Source: Streptomyces sp. PH10-H1 (GTDB taxonomy: Bacteria; Actinomycetota; Actinomycetes; Streptomycetales; Streptomycetaceae). From it: a DNA stretch of 64,000 nt. The stretch covers positions 21,684 through 85,683 of the forward strand of contig NZ_JASISZ010000029.1 in NCBI RefSeq assembly GCF_030063355.1, in the 5' to 3' direction. How positions within the stretch are numbered: position 1 is the stretch's first letter; every line of letters begins with the position of its first letter. Under the pieces are notes generated by a model that saw only the letters and a list, made by a program, of their open reading frames with translations, had not been told where the DNA came from and did no database searches. This document shows positions 36,362-46,218 of the stretch, in pieces. A program made the translations under genes and the position numbers.

Positions 36362-37405
36362 TCAGTTCGCCGGAGCCGGCCGGACGGTGTTCATGATCTT
36401 CTCGATCTCGGCGGGTGTCAGCGCGCCGGGAACGCCCTGGTCGGCATAGATGACCCACTCGTGGACCGTGCCGTCCTTCAGTTTCATGGCGATGCTGCGC
36501 ACGAGGGCGGTGGCCGGAACGCAGGAACTCGGGTGGTAGATCTGGGTGATCTTCGCGGTGGCCGTGAACCCGTCGATGCCGTTGTGCTTCCACGGGGTGG
36601 GCGCGCTGACCTCGATCTTCGGCTTGTGCTCCTTGCCGCCGTACGCGGCGAAGCCCCAGTTGCCGGCCACGTTGCGGGCGCTCTCCCCGACATCGCCCGT
36701 GTCACCGCCCTGGGTGCCGACCGTGGCGAGCTGCCCCTTGCCCGCGGTGCCGAAGCTGTTGGGGTTGGCCTGCGAGGCGCAGCCGCCCTCACGGTAGTCG
36801 GCCGTGCCGCTCATCGTGACGATCGGCTTGCCGTCCTTGCCGGTGTACGCGATCGCGACCGACTGCGGGAAGACCTTCCAGTGCGCGGAAGCGGGCGGTA
36901 CGTCGTAGCGGATCTGGTGGGTGTCGCGGGTCTGTGTCTGCCAGCCCGCGATCATCGGCTTCTCCGCCCCGGGGTCGTCCGTACCGGTGCCGGCCGAGGA
37001 ACCGGAAGCGGACGGGGAGAGCGCCGGCGTGGTCGGGCCCGGCGTGGGCTTCGCGTCGGTCTTGCCGTCCCCCCGGTTCATCGCGAAGGCGATCCCGCCG
37101 CCGATGACCGCGAGCGCGACGACAGCGCCTATCGCGGCGTACAGCCCTTTTCGGCCACTGCCGCCACCCGGCCCCGACGGCGGTTGAGGGGGCGCGCCGT
37201 AGCCCGGCGGCACGCCCGGCTGTTGCTGCGCCGGCGGCGGCGGCTGCGGCTGCGCACCGTACGCGGGCTCGCCGTACTGGGGGCCGGTGTTCTGGGGCCC
37301 GGTGTGCTGCGGTCCGGTGCCGGTGGGCGTCCATGCGGGCGGCGGCCCGAACCCGGGCTGTTGCGGTGGCTGCTGGGGGTCCTGGGGGTTCTGAGGCCAT
37401 GACAT
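36362..37405 (-). CDS. Pro/Gln-rich membrane-anchored exported protein
   Basis: 347 residues. Residues 1-85 are a cytoplasmic Pro/Gln/Gly-rich segment (QPPPPAQQQPGVPPGYG). One membrane helix spans about 88-110 (KGLYAAIGAVVALAVIGGGI). A Thr/Pro/Ser-rich linker follows, then a folded external domain about 150-345 with two cysteines (GGCASQANP, SSCVPATALV). Such proteins are common in streptomycetes with unknown function; some are kinase substrates or cell-wall sensors. The domain has strands like KVFPQSVAIAYTGKDGKPIV. Not assigned to a family. Confidence 0.8.
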   Translation of the reverse strand: MSWPQNPQDPQQPPQQPGFGPPPAWTPTGTGPQHTGPQNTGPQYGEPAYGAQPQPPPPAQQQPGVPPGYGAPPQPPSGPGGGSGRKGLYAAIGAVVALAVIGGGIAFAMNRGDGKTDAKPTPGPTTPALSPSASGSSAGTGTDDPGAEKPMIAGWQTQTRDTHQIRYDVPPASAHWKVFPQSVAIAYTGKDGKPIVTMSGTADYREGGCASQANPNSFGTAGKGQLATVGTQGGDTGDVGESARNVAGNWGFAAYGGKEHKPKIEVSAPTPWKHNGIDGFTATAKITQIYHPSSCVPATALVRSIAMKLKDGTVHEWVIYADQGVPGALTPAEIEKIMNTVRPAPAN

Positions 37406-37458
37406 GGCCGATACCCTACGGGGCGCCCGCTCTCCGCCCGCCGCGGGACATGCGCGTG

Positions 37459-37499
37459 CCGCGCCCGGCCGCCGGTGGGAGAACGGCGGCCGGGCGCGG
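37459..37499 (-). terminator. Hairpin after the ricin/beta-helix locus
   Basis: A perfect 16-base stem (37459-37474 against 37484-37499) with a 9-base loop, about 27 bases past the stop at 37526 in the leftward direction. Confidence 0.75.
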
Positions 37500-37525
37500 A
37501 GTCACGGGGCCAGGAGCGGGACGGC

Positions 37526-39577
37526 CTAGGGGTAGCTGACGAGGTTGGCCACGTTGCTGCCCGAGTTGGACGGTCCTCCGGTGGAATTGATGATGTGGTT
37601 GATGGTTCCGGTACCGCCCAGGGAGACGGTCACCATGTCGTGGAACCTGACTCCCGCTGTGTTCGGGACCTCGAAGGAGTGCTCTTCGACGACGCCGGGA
37701 TTGGCACTGAAGTAGCAGTAGCTCCCGAATCCCCATGCCTCATGGCTGGTGACCGAGTACGCGACCTTGTAGGCCGCGTAGCCTCTGGTACCCCCGTTCA
37801 TCCAGGCCGCCTGGTTGGGCGGGTCGTAGGGAAGTTCGTTCTGGTAGAAGTACGTGCGCCCGCCGTTGCCGTTCCAGATGGTCTGGTACTGCTGGTAGTG
37901 CTCGACGAACAGGCCGTACATGGTGACGTTGTTCCCGTCACCACCAGGCCGGTGGCCGCGGTGTTCGAGGTCCAGCCGACGCCGCTGCCGTGGTCCGCTC
38001 TCCACAGCCACATGTGGTCGCCGATGACGTCGGAGCTGTTGATCACCAGGCTCTGGGTGGCCTTTCCGACGCCCGCGCCGCCGATGCGGAAGAACACATC
38101 GTGCAGGGAGGTCGGGTCGGCCGTGTGGCTCTGGGAGGAGCCGGCCGGGCCGATCTGCATCAGCAGCGGGGAGTTCACCGAGCCGGCGTCGATGAGCAGT
38201 CCGGCGAGCTTCACTCAGTCGACGTCGGCGACGGACAGCGCGGTGACGCCGTTGTCCGGGACCAGCGTGGCGAGCCCCAGGCCGAGCACGACCGTGTCGG
38301 GACGGGTCACCCTGATGGTGTCGTTCAGATGGTAGACGCCGGGGGTGAACAGCAGGTTCTTCCCCTGCGCGAGGGCCGCGTTGATGTCGGCCGCGGTCGC
38401 CCCCTGCTTGGCGATGAAGAACTGGCTGATGGGCAGCGAGGACCCGGCGGCCGTGCCGCCGGCCCAGGTGGTGCCCTGCGAGTTCGATCGGAGAGAGGGC
38501 ACGAAGACCTGGTACGCGCCTGCCGCGTCGATGTAGAGGAAGGGCTTCTCCCTGGTCACCGGGGTCTGGTTGACCGTGGTGTAGGGCGGGTTGGGGAAGG
38601 TGTTGGCGGGCGCGTTGGTGTCGCCCACGAAGACCATGTTCCAGTTGGATCCGGCCCAGCTGCCCCACTGGCTGTTCCGCGACAGCCACTGCTGCTGCGA
38701 ACCGGAGCGCACCTGGCCGTCGACCTTCGAGTCGGCCATGAAGCCGCCGCTGGACCAGCCGCCGTCGTCCAGCTGCAGATCGCCGCGTACGTGCATCCGC
38801 CGGTATGGCGCGGCCTGGGAGACCGGCCACCTGGGTGTAGAAGCCCACGTTGACGTCTGCGTTGTAGGTGCCCGGCTTGAACAGCAGCGCGAAGCGGTTG
38901 GCGCCGAACTGGTTGGTCTCCTGCTGGCTGAAGACGGTGTTCAGCCGGCTCTGGATCGTCGAGGCGGACATCAACGGATCGAAAACGGAGACGTTGGGGC
39001 CGAAGTCGGGGGTGCCGGGCGGCGGGTTGCCGGTCACGGGGGTCACCTGGAAGGACTGAGCCGTGGTGCCGTTGCAGGCCCACTGCTGGAGCTGGACGCT
39101 GTTGGACGTCGAGGCGCTCGGCACATCCAGGCACTTGCCGCTGTTACGGCTCACAAAGTGGTACGAACCGCCGGTCTCGTCCACCGGCAGCCATTCCTGG
39201 TTGGTGCCGCCGCCGTAGGTCCACAGGTGGATCAGGCCGCCGTCGGCGGTGGAGACGTCGGCGACGTCCCACACCTGTGCGGCGTTGCCCTGACTGTTGA
39301 CCCGGACGTAGCCGTTGCTGGTGGCCTGGAACTGCCACTGCTGCGCCGCGGTTCCGTTACAGGTGTACTGCTGCACCGCGGTGCCGTTGGCCGTCGAGGC
39401 GGCGCGGGCATCCGCGCACAGGCCGCTGTTCTTGTTGGCTACGGTGACCGGCCCTGTCGGCAGGGCCGCCGCCGCCTTCGCGGTGGGAAGCAATATGAGC
39501 GTCCAGCAGGTCACGGCGATGACGAGGAACGCCGGCGCCAGTGGCGCCGCTCTCCTGCTCGCGAGTCGTGTTGTCAC
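37526..39577 (-). pseudogene. Broken secreted ricin-lectin plus right-handed beta-helix protein
   Basis: GTG 39577 follows GGAAGGA. It begins with a signal peptide and an N-terminal ricin B-type lectin domain (QQYTCNGTAAQQWQF, LWTYGGGTNQEW, LQQWACNGTTAQSF). Then comes a beta-helix domain of the type often annotated in streptomycetes as adenylyl cyclase or glycosyl hydrolase. Near 38820 the frame jumps from FYTQVAG to VSQAAPYRRMHVRGDL, so a block is missing. A TGA at 38215-38217 interrupts SVADVD-stop-VKLAGLLID. Near 37945 the frame changes again (GLVV to GDGNNVTMYG). The tail to 37526 is normal. At least three lesions: inactive. Confidence 0.85.
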
Positions 39578-39617
39578 GGGGTCCTTCCTGTCATTTCCTT
39601 GTGCGGCGTCGTGGTCG

Positions 39618-41056
39618 TCAACTGGGGGGAACCCACTGCTGGTTGGCCGTGGTTGAGCAATCCCACAGCTGGAGCCGCGTGCCGTTCGCGGAGCTCTGAC
39701 CGGTGGCGTCGAGGCAGCGGCCCGACTGGGGGTTCACCAGATTGCCGCCGGAGCGGGTCCACTTCTGGGCCGTACCGCCGCGGCAGTCCCACAGCTGGAT
39801 CTTCGTGCCGTTCGCGGTGCCCTGACCGGTGGCGTCCATGCACTTGCCCAGCGCCCGCAGCGAGCCGTCCGCGGCGACGGTCCAGGTCTGGGCGGCGGTG
39901 CCGTTGCAGTCGTAGAGCTGTACGACGGCGCCGTTGGCGGAATTCGCGGCCGCCACGTCGACGCACTTGCCGGCGATGCCGGTGATCCGTCCGGTGGGCT
40001 CGGTCCCGCCACCGCCGCCGGTGCCGCCGGTGATCGCGTTGAAGGTGCCGACGAACTGGTACGGGCTCTGCGATGTGCCGCTGCAGGTGTCGGACAGCGT
40101 GCCGTTGGTGGCGCAGGCCTTGTCGCGGCCCAGCGCCCAGAACGACAGCTCCTGAATGCCGTGACTGGCGGCGAAGGTCTCCAGCGCGGTGGCGTTGGCG
40201 GTGGTGAAGACGGTGAAGACCTCGTTGGTCGAGTCGTTCACCCCGATCATGGGCGTGTTGCCCTCCATGGCCCACAGCTGGTCGGAGGAGTTGGCCGGCC
40301 AGATCTGGCCGAGCTGGCCGTGCAGGGCGGTGGCGGCGTCGATGGCGGCCTGGCCCATGTCCATCGAGGGCCCGTAGTCCATGGTCATGATGTTGACGAC
40401 GCTCACGTTGAGGCCGCGGCTCTTCGCGTTGTTGAGCAGGCTGATCGAGTTGGATTCCAGCCCGGTGGGGTTGACCGGCCGGGTGTAGTCGACGGCCAGG
40501 GTGCGGCCGGCCGCCGCGTACTGCTGCTGCAGGGCGGCGAGCGCCTGGTTGCGGCGGTCGTTGGCGGCGGTGTCGTTGAGCGCTCCGCCTTCGATGTCGA
40601 GGTCGATGCGGGTGAGGTTGAGGGTGTCGATGACTCTCTTGTACTGGGCCTGGAGGGTGGATACCGACGTACATGCCTGGCCGAGTTCGGTACCGGAGGC
40701 GCCGCCGAAGGAGGCGATGACATCGCCGCCCGAGGCGCGCAGGCTGTTGATGGCACTGGTCCATCCGGCGTCGCCGATGTCGGTGGAGCCGTTGAACGTC
40801 GCGTTGCATCCACCGCCGCCGATGACGAAGGCGAGGGTGAAGTACTTCAGACCGGTGGCGGCCTGGGCGCTGGCCATCGCGGAGGGCGAGTTCCAGGTCT
40901 CGACGTAGGGGGCCGCGTAGTGCGCGGGGAATCGGGGAATCCGGGCCCGGGGTTGGCCGCGGCGTTCGCGGCCGGGCTGCTGCCGAGCAGCAGCCCGGCG
41001 GACATGACCGGGATCGCCGCGGCGACCAGGGTTTTCTTCAGACGTGACCAGGGCAT
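39618..41056 (-). pseudogene. GH18 chitinase with C-terminal ricin lectin, frameshifted after the signal peptide
   Basis: ATG 41056 follows GGAGGAC and encodes a clean signal peptide (KKTLVAAAIPVMSAGLLLG to ANAAANPGP). In the GC run at 40941-40951 one base is missing, and the mature enzyme continues in another frame as RIPRFPAHYAAPYVETWNSP. The catalytic domain holds the GH18 motif DxDxE (RIDLDIEGG). The C-terminal 130 residues form a ricin-type beta-trefoil with three Q-x-W repeats (QLYDCNGTAAQTW, QLWDCRGGTAQKW, QLWDCSTTANQQW). Everything else is intact, so a sequencing error or very recent mutation is possible. The next gene leftward is the broken beta-helix protein. Confidence 0.85.
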
Positions 41057-41339
41057 GGCTGTCCTCCGGAAGGTGCGCAGGGAAAGCGCGTGGGGGTGCC
41101 CGCCGCCGCAGGGGTGGCGGGGTCCTGACCGTGTGGTGCGCAGACCACGGCACGGCGCCGATGTGGTGCGGCTCCGGGCATGCTGCGGCCGGTCGTGAGG
41201 GCGTGCGGGACTGCGGTGCGGCCGAGGTGGGTGGCCGTGGTGGGACGAGCCGCCGGAGAGCTGGTGGGGGGTCGGAGGCGGCTGCCGGGAGAGGCCACGT
41301 ATGGAAGTTGCAGGGTCGAGACTTCTTTTATCACCACTT

Positions 41340-41396
41340 AGTTCAAGGGGTGGTTGAACTCGCGTGATCATGGTCGCGTCAAGGGTCTGGACCAAT
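41340..41396 (-). promoter_or_regulatory. Palindrome and DasR-like (dre) site upstream of the first chitinase
   Basis: 41381-41396 (AAGGGTCTGGACCAAT; reverse ATTGGTCCAGACCCTT) matches 12 of 16 positions of the DasR responsive element ACTGGTCTAGACCAGT as I remember it. 41340-41360 is a perfect 7-base inverted repeat (AGTTCAA, 7 bases, TTGAACT). Both are in the region 280-340 bases upstream of the chitinase start. Confidence 0.55.
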
Positions 41397-41522
41397 CAAA
41401 TGGAACTCGCCCCACCGGCGCCGTCCGCACCCCTCCCCGCCCGCGTGGCGGGTGGTGGCCGTAGGGGGGCCGGTCCGCAAAGATGGCACCCGGACGCCCG
41501 CCCCCTGCAGACAGGCCCCTTC

Positions 41523-42974
41523 ATGAACCACTCCCTCCAGTCACCCGGGACCACGACGTACGACGTCATTGTGATCGGCGCGGGCCCGGTGGGTGAGAAC
41601 CTCGCGGACCGCACGCGCGCCGCCGGTCTGACCACCGTCGTCGTGGAGAGCGAACTGATCGGCGGCGAATGCTCCTACTGGGCCTGTATGCCCAGCAAGG
41701 CGCTGCTGCGCCCGGTGGCCGCGCTGGCGGGCGCCCGGGGCGTCGCCGGGTCGCGCGAAGCCGTGAGCGGCGGCCTCGACGCCGCCGCCGTACTGGCCAG
41801 ACGGGACGATTTCGCCTCGCACTGGAAGGACGACGGGCAGGCGTCATGGCTGGAATCGGTCGGTGTCGACCTGGTGCGCGGCCAGGGCCGGCTCGACGGC
41901 CCACGGCAGGTGCGCGTCCGTACCACCGAGGGGACGGACCTGCTGCTGACCGCCCGTCACGCGGTGGCCGTCTGCACCGGCAGCCGCGCCCTCCTGCCGG
42001 ACCTGCCCGGCCTCGCACAGGCGCGCCCGTGGACGAGCCGGGAGGCCACCTCGGCGCCGGCGGTCCCCGGCCGGCTGGTCGTGGTGGGCGGCGGCGTGGT
42101 CGGCGTCGAGATGGCGACGGCCTGGCAGGCACTCGGCGCGCAGGTCACCCTGCTGGTGCGCGGCCCGGGGCTGCTGCCCCGGATGGAGCCCTTCGCCGGC
42201 GAATCGGTCGCGGCGTCCCTGACCGAGGCCGGAGCGGTCGTGCGCACCGGAATCGACGTGGCGGCCGTCCGCCGGGAGACACCGTCCTCCCCGGTGACGG
42301 TGGTCCTGGCCGGCGGGGAGGAGATCGAGGCCGACGAGGTGCTGTTCGCCACCGGCCGCGCCCCGCGGACCGACGGCCTCGGTCTTGAGACCGTCGGCCT
42401 CACCGATGGATCATGGCTGGAAGTCGACGACACCTGCCGGGTCACCGCCGTCGACGGCGGCTGGCTGTACGCGGTCGGCGACGTCAACCACCGCGCGCTG
42501 CTGACCCATCAGGGCAAGTACCAGGCCCGCATCGCGGGCGCCGCCATCGGCGACCACGCCGCGGGCCGCCCGCTGGACACCTCGCCCTGGGGCCCGCACG
42601 CCGCGACCGCCGACGTGGCGGCGGTCCCGCAAGTGGTGTTCACCGAACCCGAGATCGCCTCCGTCGGCCTGACCGCGCAGGAGGCCGAACGCGCCGGGCG
42701 CCGGGTCCGCGTCATCGACCACGACCTGGGACAGGTCGCGGGCGCCTCCCTCTACCAGGACGGCTATCGCGGTCAGGCCCGCATCGTCATCGACCTGGAC
42801 CGCGGCCACCTCATCGGCGCCACCTTCGCCGGCCCCGGCGTCAGCGAACTCCTGCAGTCCGCCACCATGGCCATCGCCGGCGAGATCCCGGTGGGCCGGC
42901 TGTGGCACGCCGTCCCCGCCTACCCGACGATCAGCGAGATCTGGCTCCGGCTGCTGGAGACGTACCGCCAGTGA
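41523..42974 (+). CDS. FAD-dependent pyridine nucleotide-disulfide oxidoreductase (Lpd/MerA-like)
   Basis: 483 residues from ATG 41523; earlier in-frame codons lack similarity. FAD-binding VIVIGAGPVGENLADR is near residue 15. The redox disulfide C50/C55 is in GGECSYWACMPSKALL. The NAD(P)-binding VVVGGGVVGVEMATAWQ and the second FAD motif (GWLYAVGDVN) are present. The C-terminal dimer domain ends in VPAYPTISEIWLRLLE, where true lipoamide or mercuric reductases have His-Pro-Thr, so the usual catalytic His is Tyr. This variant is common among actinobacterial paralogues and suggests a different electron acceptor. Confidence 0.87.
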   Translation: MNHSLQSPGTTTYDVIVIGAGPVGENLADRTRAAGLTTVVVESELIGGECSYWACMPSKALLRPVAALAGARGVAGSREAVSGGLDAAAVLARRDDFASHWKDDGQASWLESVGVDLVRGQGRLDGPRQVRVRTTEGTDLLLTARHAVAVCTGSRALLPDLPGLAQARPWTSREATSAPAVPGRLVVVGGGVVGVEMATAWQALGAQVTLLVRGPGLLPRMEPFAGESVAASLTEAGAVVRTGIDVAAVRRETPSSPVTVVLAGGEEIEADEVLFATGRAPRTDGLGLETVGLTDGSWLEVDDTCRVTAVDGGWLYAVGDVNHRALLTHQGKYQARIAGAAIGDHAAGRPLDTSPWGPHAATADVAAVPQVVFTEPEIASVGLTAQEAERAGRRVRVIDHDLGQVAGASLYQDGYRGQARIVIDLDRGHLIGATFAGPGVSELLQSATMAIAGEIPVGRLWHAVPAYPTISEIWLRLLETYRQ

Positions 42975-43107
42975 ACGACGACCGGTGGGGGCGGGCCGGG
43001 TAGGTGCGAAGGGGCGTTCGCCGATGGCCGGACGCACCTGTGGCCGGTGGGGCGGTACTCACCGGCGGAGACCTGAAAGCTGACAGGCGGGGTCGGACGA
43101 TGCGAAG

Positions 43108-43617
43108 GTGAAGGGTATGCACTCCTCCCGATCCGCAACCCGCCTTGAGGAGACGGCAGGCGCCGCCTCGGAGATCACCGAGCTTCTTGAGGTGTTGTGG
43201 GGGCGCGGGCGCGACGATGCCGCCGCCCCGGTGTCCGCCTCGCAGCTGCGCGTGCTCTTCATACTCGCGGACAACGAGGGCATCAATCTGCGCACCCTCT
43301 CCGCGGCGCTGGGATCGGCCCCGCCGTCCGTCAGCAGACTCTGCGACCGCCTGCAGGCCGTCGGATTCCTCGAACGCGATCCCAATCCGGCCAGCCGCCG
43401 TGAGGTACGGCTGCGGCTCAGCGGGCGCGGGGAGGCGTTCCTCAACGAACTGCGGGACCGGCGCCGTGAACAGCTCTCGCAGGTCCTGGCCACGATGCCG
43501 CCGTCCGCGCGGACGGAACTGCTGAGCGGGCTGCGCGCCTTCCGGGACGCGGCCGGGCCGGGAACTTCCCTGCGCGCGGCGCTGGACGTCTCCGCCGTTT
43601 CCGCGCACATCGCGTAA
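43108..43617 (+). CDS. MarR-family transcriptional regulator
   Basis: 169 residues from GTG 43108; the ATG at 43117 would remove three. Winged helix at about 45-115: SASQLRVLFILADNEGINLR, then SAALGSAPPSVSRLCDRLQA (recognition helix) and the wing GFLERDPNPASRREVRLRLS. A long helix at the end serves dimerisation. Ligand and targets unknown. It converges on the SpoIIE-type phosphatase, whose stop lies 80 bases away, past a GGCCGGGCC repeat. Confidence 0.9.
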   Translation: MKGMHSSRSATRLEETAGAASEITELLEVLWGRGRDDAAAPVSASQLRVLFILADNEGINLRTLSAALGSAPPSVSRLCDRLQAVGFLERDPNPASRREVRLRLSGRGEAFLNELRDRRREQLSQVLATMPPSARTELLSGLRAFRDAAGPGTSLRAALDVSAVSAHIA

Positions 43618-43661
43618 CCGCGGTCCCCGGCTCACATCGTGCTCACCGGGCGGGAGGGGCT

Positions 43662-43694
43662 GGCCGGGCCGGCCGGGCCGGCCGGGCCGGCCGG
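43662..43694. repeat. GGCCGGGCC tandem repeat
   Basis: Three full copies and a partial fourth of the 9-base unit GGCCGGGCC, lying between two convergent genes. It can fold into GC hairpins and may act as a terminator. Confidence 0.8.
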
Positions 43695-43696
43695 AT

Positions 43697-46099
43697 TCAC
43701 CGCAGCCGGAAGCCGATGACGCAGGTGTCGTCGTCGGTGTCGGAGTTGCTGTGGGTGAGCAACCGGTCCAGGTCCTCCTCCAGGTCGCCGGTGGACGGCC
43801 CGGCATCACGCAACAGCTGTTCCAGCGCCTGGTTGACCGTGCGGTCACGGCGCTCCAGCAGTCCGTCGGTGTACATCAGCAGGGTGTCGCCGGACTCCAG
43901 GACGAGGGTCTCCTCCACGTAGTGCGCCTCGGCGACGGCGCCCAGCAGGATGCCCGCGGGCATCGGCAGCACCATGGACCGTGCGCCCCGGACGAGGACC
44001 GGCGGCGGATGTCCGGCCCTGGCCCAGCGGACCACCCGGGTCGGCGGGTCGTACAGGCCGCAGACCACGGTGGCCGTGACATTTTCGGTGAGCCGGTGGG
44101 CGACGGCGTTGAGCCAGCCCAGCAGCTGGCCCGGGCCGGCGCCGGTCGCCGCCAGGCCGCGCAGGGCGTTGCGCAGGACCACCATGCCGGTGGCCGCGTG
44201 GATCCCGTGTCCCGCGATGTCTCCGACCACCAGCAGGACCTGTTTGCTGGGCAGCACGGCGGCGTCGTACCAGTCGCCGCCGACCAGATGGCCCTTCTCC
44301 GCCGGGCGGTAGCGGACCGCGACCTGCAGTCCGGACGCGTCGATGGGGGCGGGGGCCGCCGGCATGATGGCGCGCTGCAACTGCAGGGCGAGCAGGTCGC
44401 GTTCGTCGGCGCGCTGCTCGGAGTCGGCGAGCTGGTCGCGGGTGGCCGCCAGGGCGACCTCCGTCCAGTGCTGTGCGGAGACGTCCTGGTAGGCGCCGCG
44501 TACGGTCATCGGACCGCCCGCCGGATCCGCCGCCGGTTCCGCGACCACGCGGATGTACCGGACGACACCGTCGGGGCGCAGCAGGCGGAACGCCGTCGAG
44601 GCGGGGCGGCGCTGGTGCAGAACCGCCCGCAGGAAGCGGCCGATGACGTCGGCGTCATCAGGGTGAGCGTGGTGCCGCAGCCGTTCCAGTGGGATCGGCA
44701 GGGACTGCGGCGGCAGCCCGTAGATGTCGAAGAGCTGGCTGTTCCAGATGACCTCGCCGGTCGCCGGGGTCTCCTCGAAGCCGCCGATCCGGCCGAGGCG
44801 CTGGGTGTGCTCCACCAGGGCCGCCAGCCGGGTCACCTCGTCCTCGGTGCGCCAGGTCACCAGTAGGGCGTCGCCGAACCGTCCGATGCCCAGGGCCGCG
44901 GTCGCGGTCGGCGTCGCGTCGTCCATGACGGCCGGGAGCACCATCCGGTCGGTACGGAACGCCTCGCCGGTGGCGTGAACGCACTCCGCCCGTTCGTACA
45001 GCCCGCCCTCGGCGGCCGCGAGCGGGTAGGCCTCCAGCAGCCGGCGTCCGGTGAGGTCGGCACGGGGGCGGCCGGCGAAGTCCGCGAAGCGGGCGTTGGT
45101 GTACGTGATGCGGAAGTCGCGGACCTGTCCCTGGTCGTCCAGGAGTGGGCGGAGGACCAGGGCGGGATTCAGGAGCCCGTCGGCGAGGCCGGCGAGTCGG
45201 GCGGCGCTGTCGGCGCGGTCCGGTTCGCCGCCGGCGGGCTGGTCGGCGGGGCCGGTTCCGTCGAGAGTGTGGGCACACAGCCCGGCCAGGGCGGTGAGCT
45301 GGCGGTGGACGGCGGGCGGCAGCGGCCCGCCGGGTTCCGGCCAGCACACTTCCAGGACGCCCACCGTGCGGCCGGCGCGCTGGGCGGGTATCAGCGCCCG
45401 GGCTCCGTTGCTGGCACCGGACCTGCCGATGGACGCCGCGGCGGCCGGCGGTGCGCCGTGCCACAGCGTCCGGTGCGACTCCAGCGCCTGCTGGGCCAGC
45501 GTCCCCACCCGGGGCGGCACATACCGCCAGCGGACGGCCTCCGCGTCGGGGAACCCCGCGCTGCCGGCGAGGGTGAGCGATCCGTCGGGGGCGGCCCGCC
45601 ACACCGCGGCGGCGGTGGCGCCCAGCGGCTCCAACGCGTGGACCAGCAGCGACTGCGCGACCGTTTGCGCGTCGGTGCCGCTGAGCGCTCCCGACTCGGC
45701 GACCCGCAGCCGTACGGACGCGGGAGGCGCCGCGCGGTCGGCCCCGTCGTCGTCCTCCGGGACCGGGCCGGCCCGCGACAGCGGGTCGTGAGCCGCTTCG
45801 TTGACGATGTCGGCGGCCAGCTCGGCCTGCGGGAGACCGGCACGGGCCGCGAGCTGCTCCAGATGTCTGGCCGCCTCGGCGGGGCCGTCCAGGCCGCGTT
45901 CGACCAGGATCCCCTTCGCCAGCTCGATCAGTCCCCGAGCGGCGGCGGCGCTCTCCTGCGCCTCGAGCCGCCGCTGCAAACCCTCCACGACGGCAGCCAG
46001 CCGTTCCACACCGTGCCCGCCCGTTCCGGTCACCGCGTGCGCGCCGGGTGCTGCCGGCGTGTCGGTGTCCTGCGGGGTATCCGGCATGCGGTCGTCCAC
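43697..46099 (-). CDS. SpoIIE-type PP2C phosphatase with ANTAR-like, GAF and PAS domains
   Basis: 800 residues. It likely dephosphorylates anti-anti-sigma factors in a partner-switching stress pathway. About 40-100 is an ANTAR-like helix bundle (AAARGLIELAKGILVERGLD). About 130-275 is a GAF domain. About 430-540 is PAS/PAC (GEVIWNSQLFDIYGLPP, RLLRPDGVVRYIRVVAEP). The phosphatase spans about 590-800, with GGDWYDAAVLPSKQVLLVVG DIAGHGIHAATGM and the metal ligands in LLMYTDGLLERRD. No membrane segment. It sits beside a giant hybrid kinase, a MEDS protein and a SigB-type sigma factor, which fits one signalling island. Confidence 0.92.
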   Translation of the reverse strand: MDDRMPDTPQDTDTPAAPGAHAVTGTGGHGVERLAAVVEGLQRRLEAQESAAAARGLIELAKGILVERGLDGPAEAARHLEQLAARAGLPQAELAADIVNEAAHDPLSRAGPVPEDDDGADRAAPPASVRLRVAESGALSGTDAQTVAQSLLVHALEPLGATAAAVWRAAPDGSLTLAGSAGFPDAEAVRWRYVPPRVGTLAQQALESHRTLWHGAPPAAAASIGRSGASNGARALIPAQRAGRTVGVLEVCWPEPGGPLPPAVHRQLTALAGLCAHTLDGTGPADQPAGGEPDRADSAARLAGLADGLLNPALVLRPLLDDQGQVRDFRITYTNARFADFAGRPRADLTGRRLLEAYPLAAAEGGLYERAECVHATGEAFRTDRMVLPAVMDDATPTATAALGIGRFGDALLVTWRTEDEVTRLAALVEHTQRLGRIGGFEETPATGEVIWNSQLFDIYGLPPQSLPIPLERLRHHAHPDDADVIGRFLRAVLHQRRPASTAFRLLRPDGVVRYIRVVAEPAADPAGGPMTVRGAYQDVSAQHWTEVALAATRDQLADSEQRADERDLLALQLQRAIMPAAPAPIDASGLQVAVRYRPAEKGHLVGGDWYDAAVLPSKQVLLVVGDIAGHGIHAATGMVVLRNALRGLAATGAGPGQLLGWLNAVAHRLTENVTATVVCGLYDPPTRVVRWARAGHPPPVLVRGARSMVLPMPAGILLGAVAEAHYVEETLVLESGDTLLMYTDGLLERRDRTVNQALEQLLRDAGPSTGDLEEDLDRLLTHSNSDTDDDTCVIGFRLR

Positions 46100-46218
46100 G
46101 GGCGGGTCCTCCGGGTCGGGATCAGGGTCCGGCCAGGTGTCCGGCCAGCTGTCCGGTCCGGGCGCGGGAAGGAGCGTGAGCAGGAAGGAGCGTGAGCGGC
46201 GGGCAAGTGGCGGGTGGT

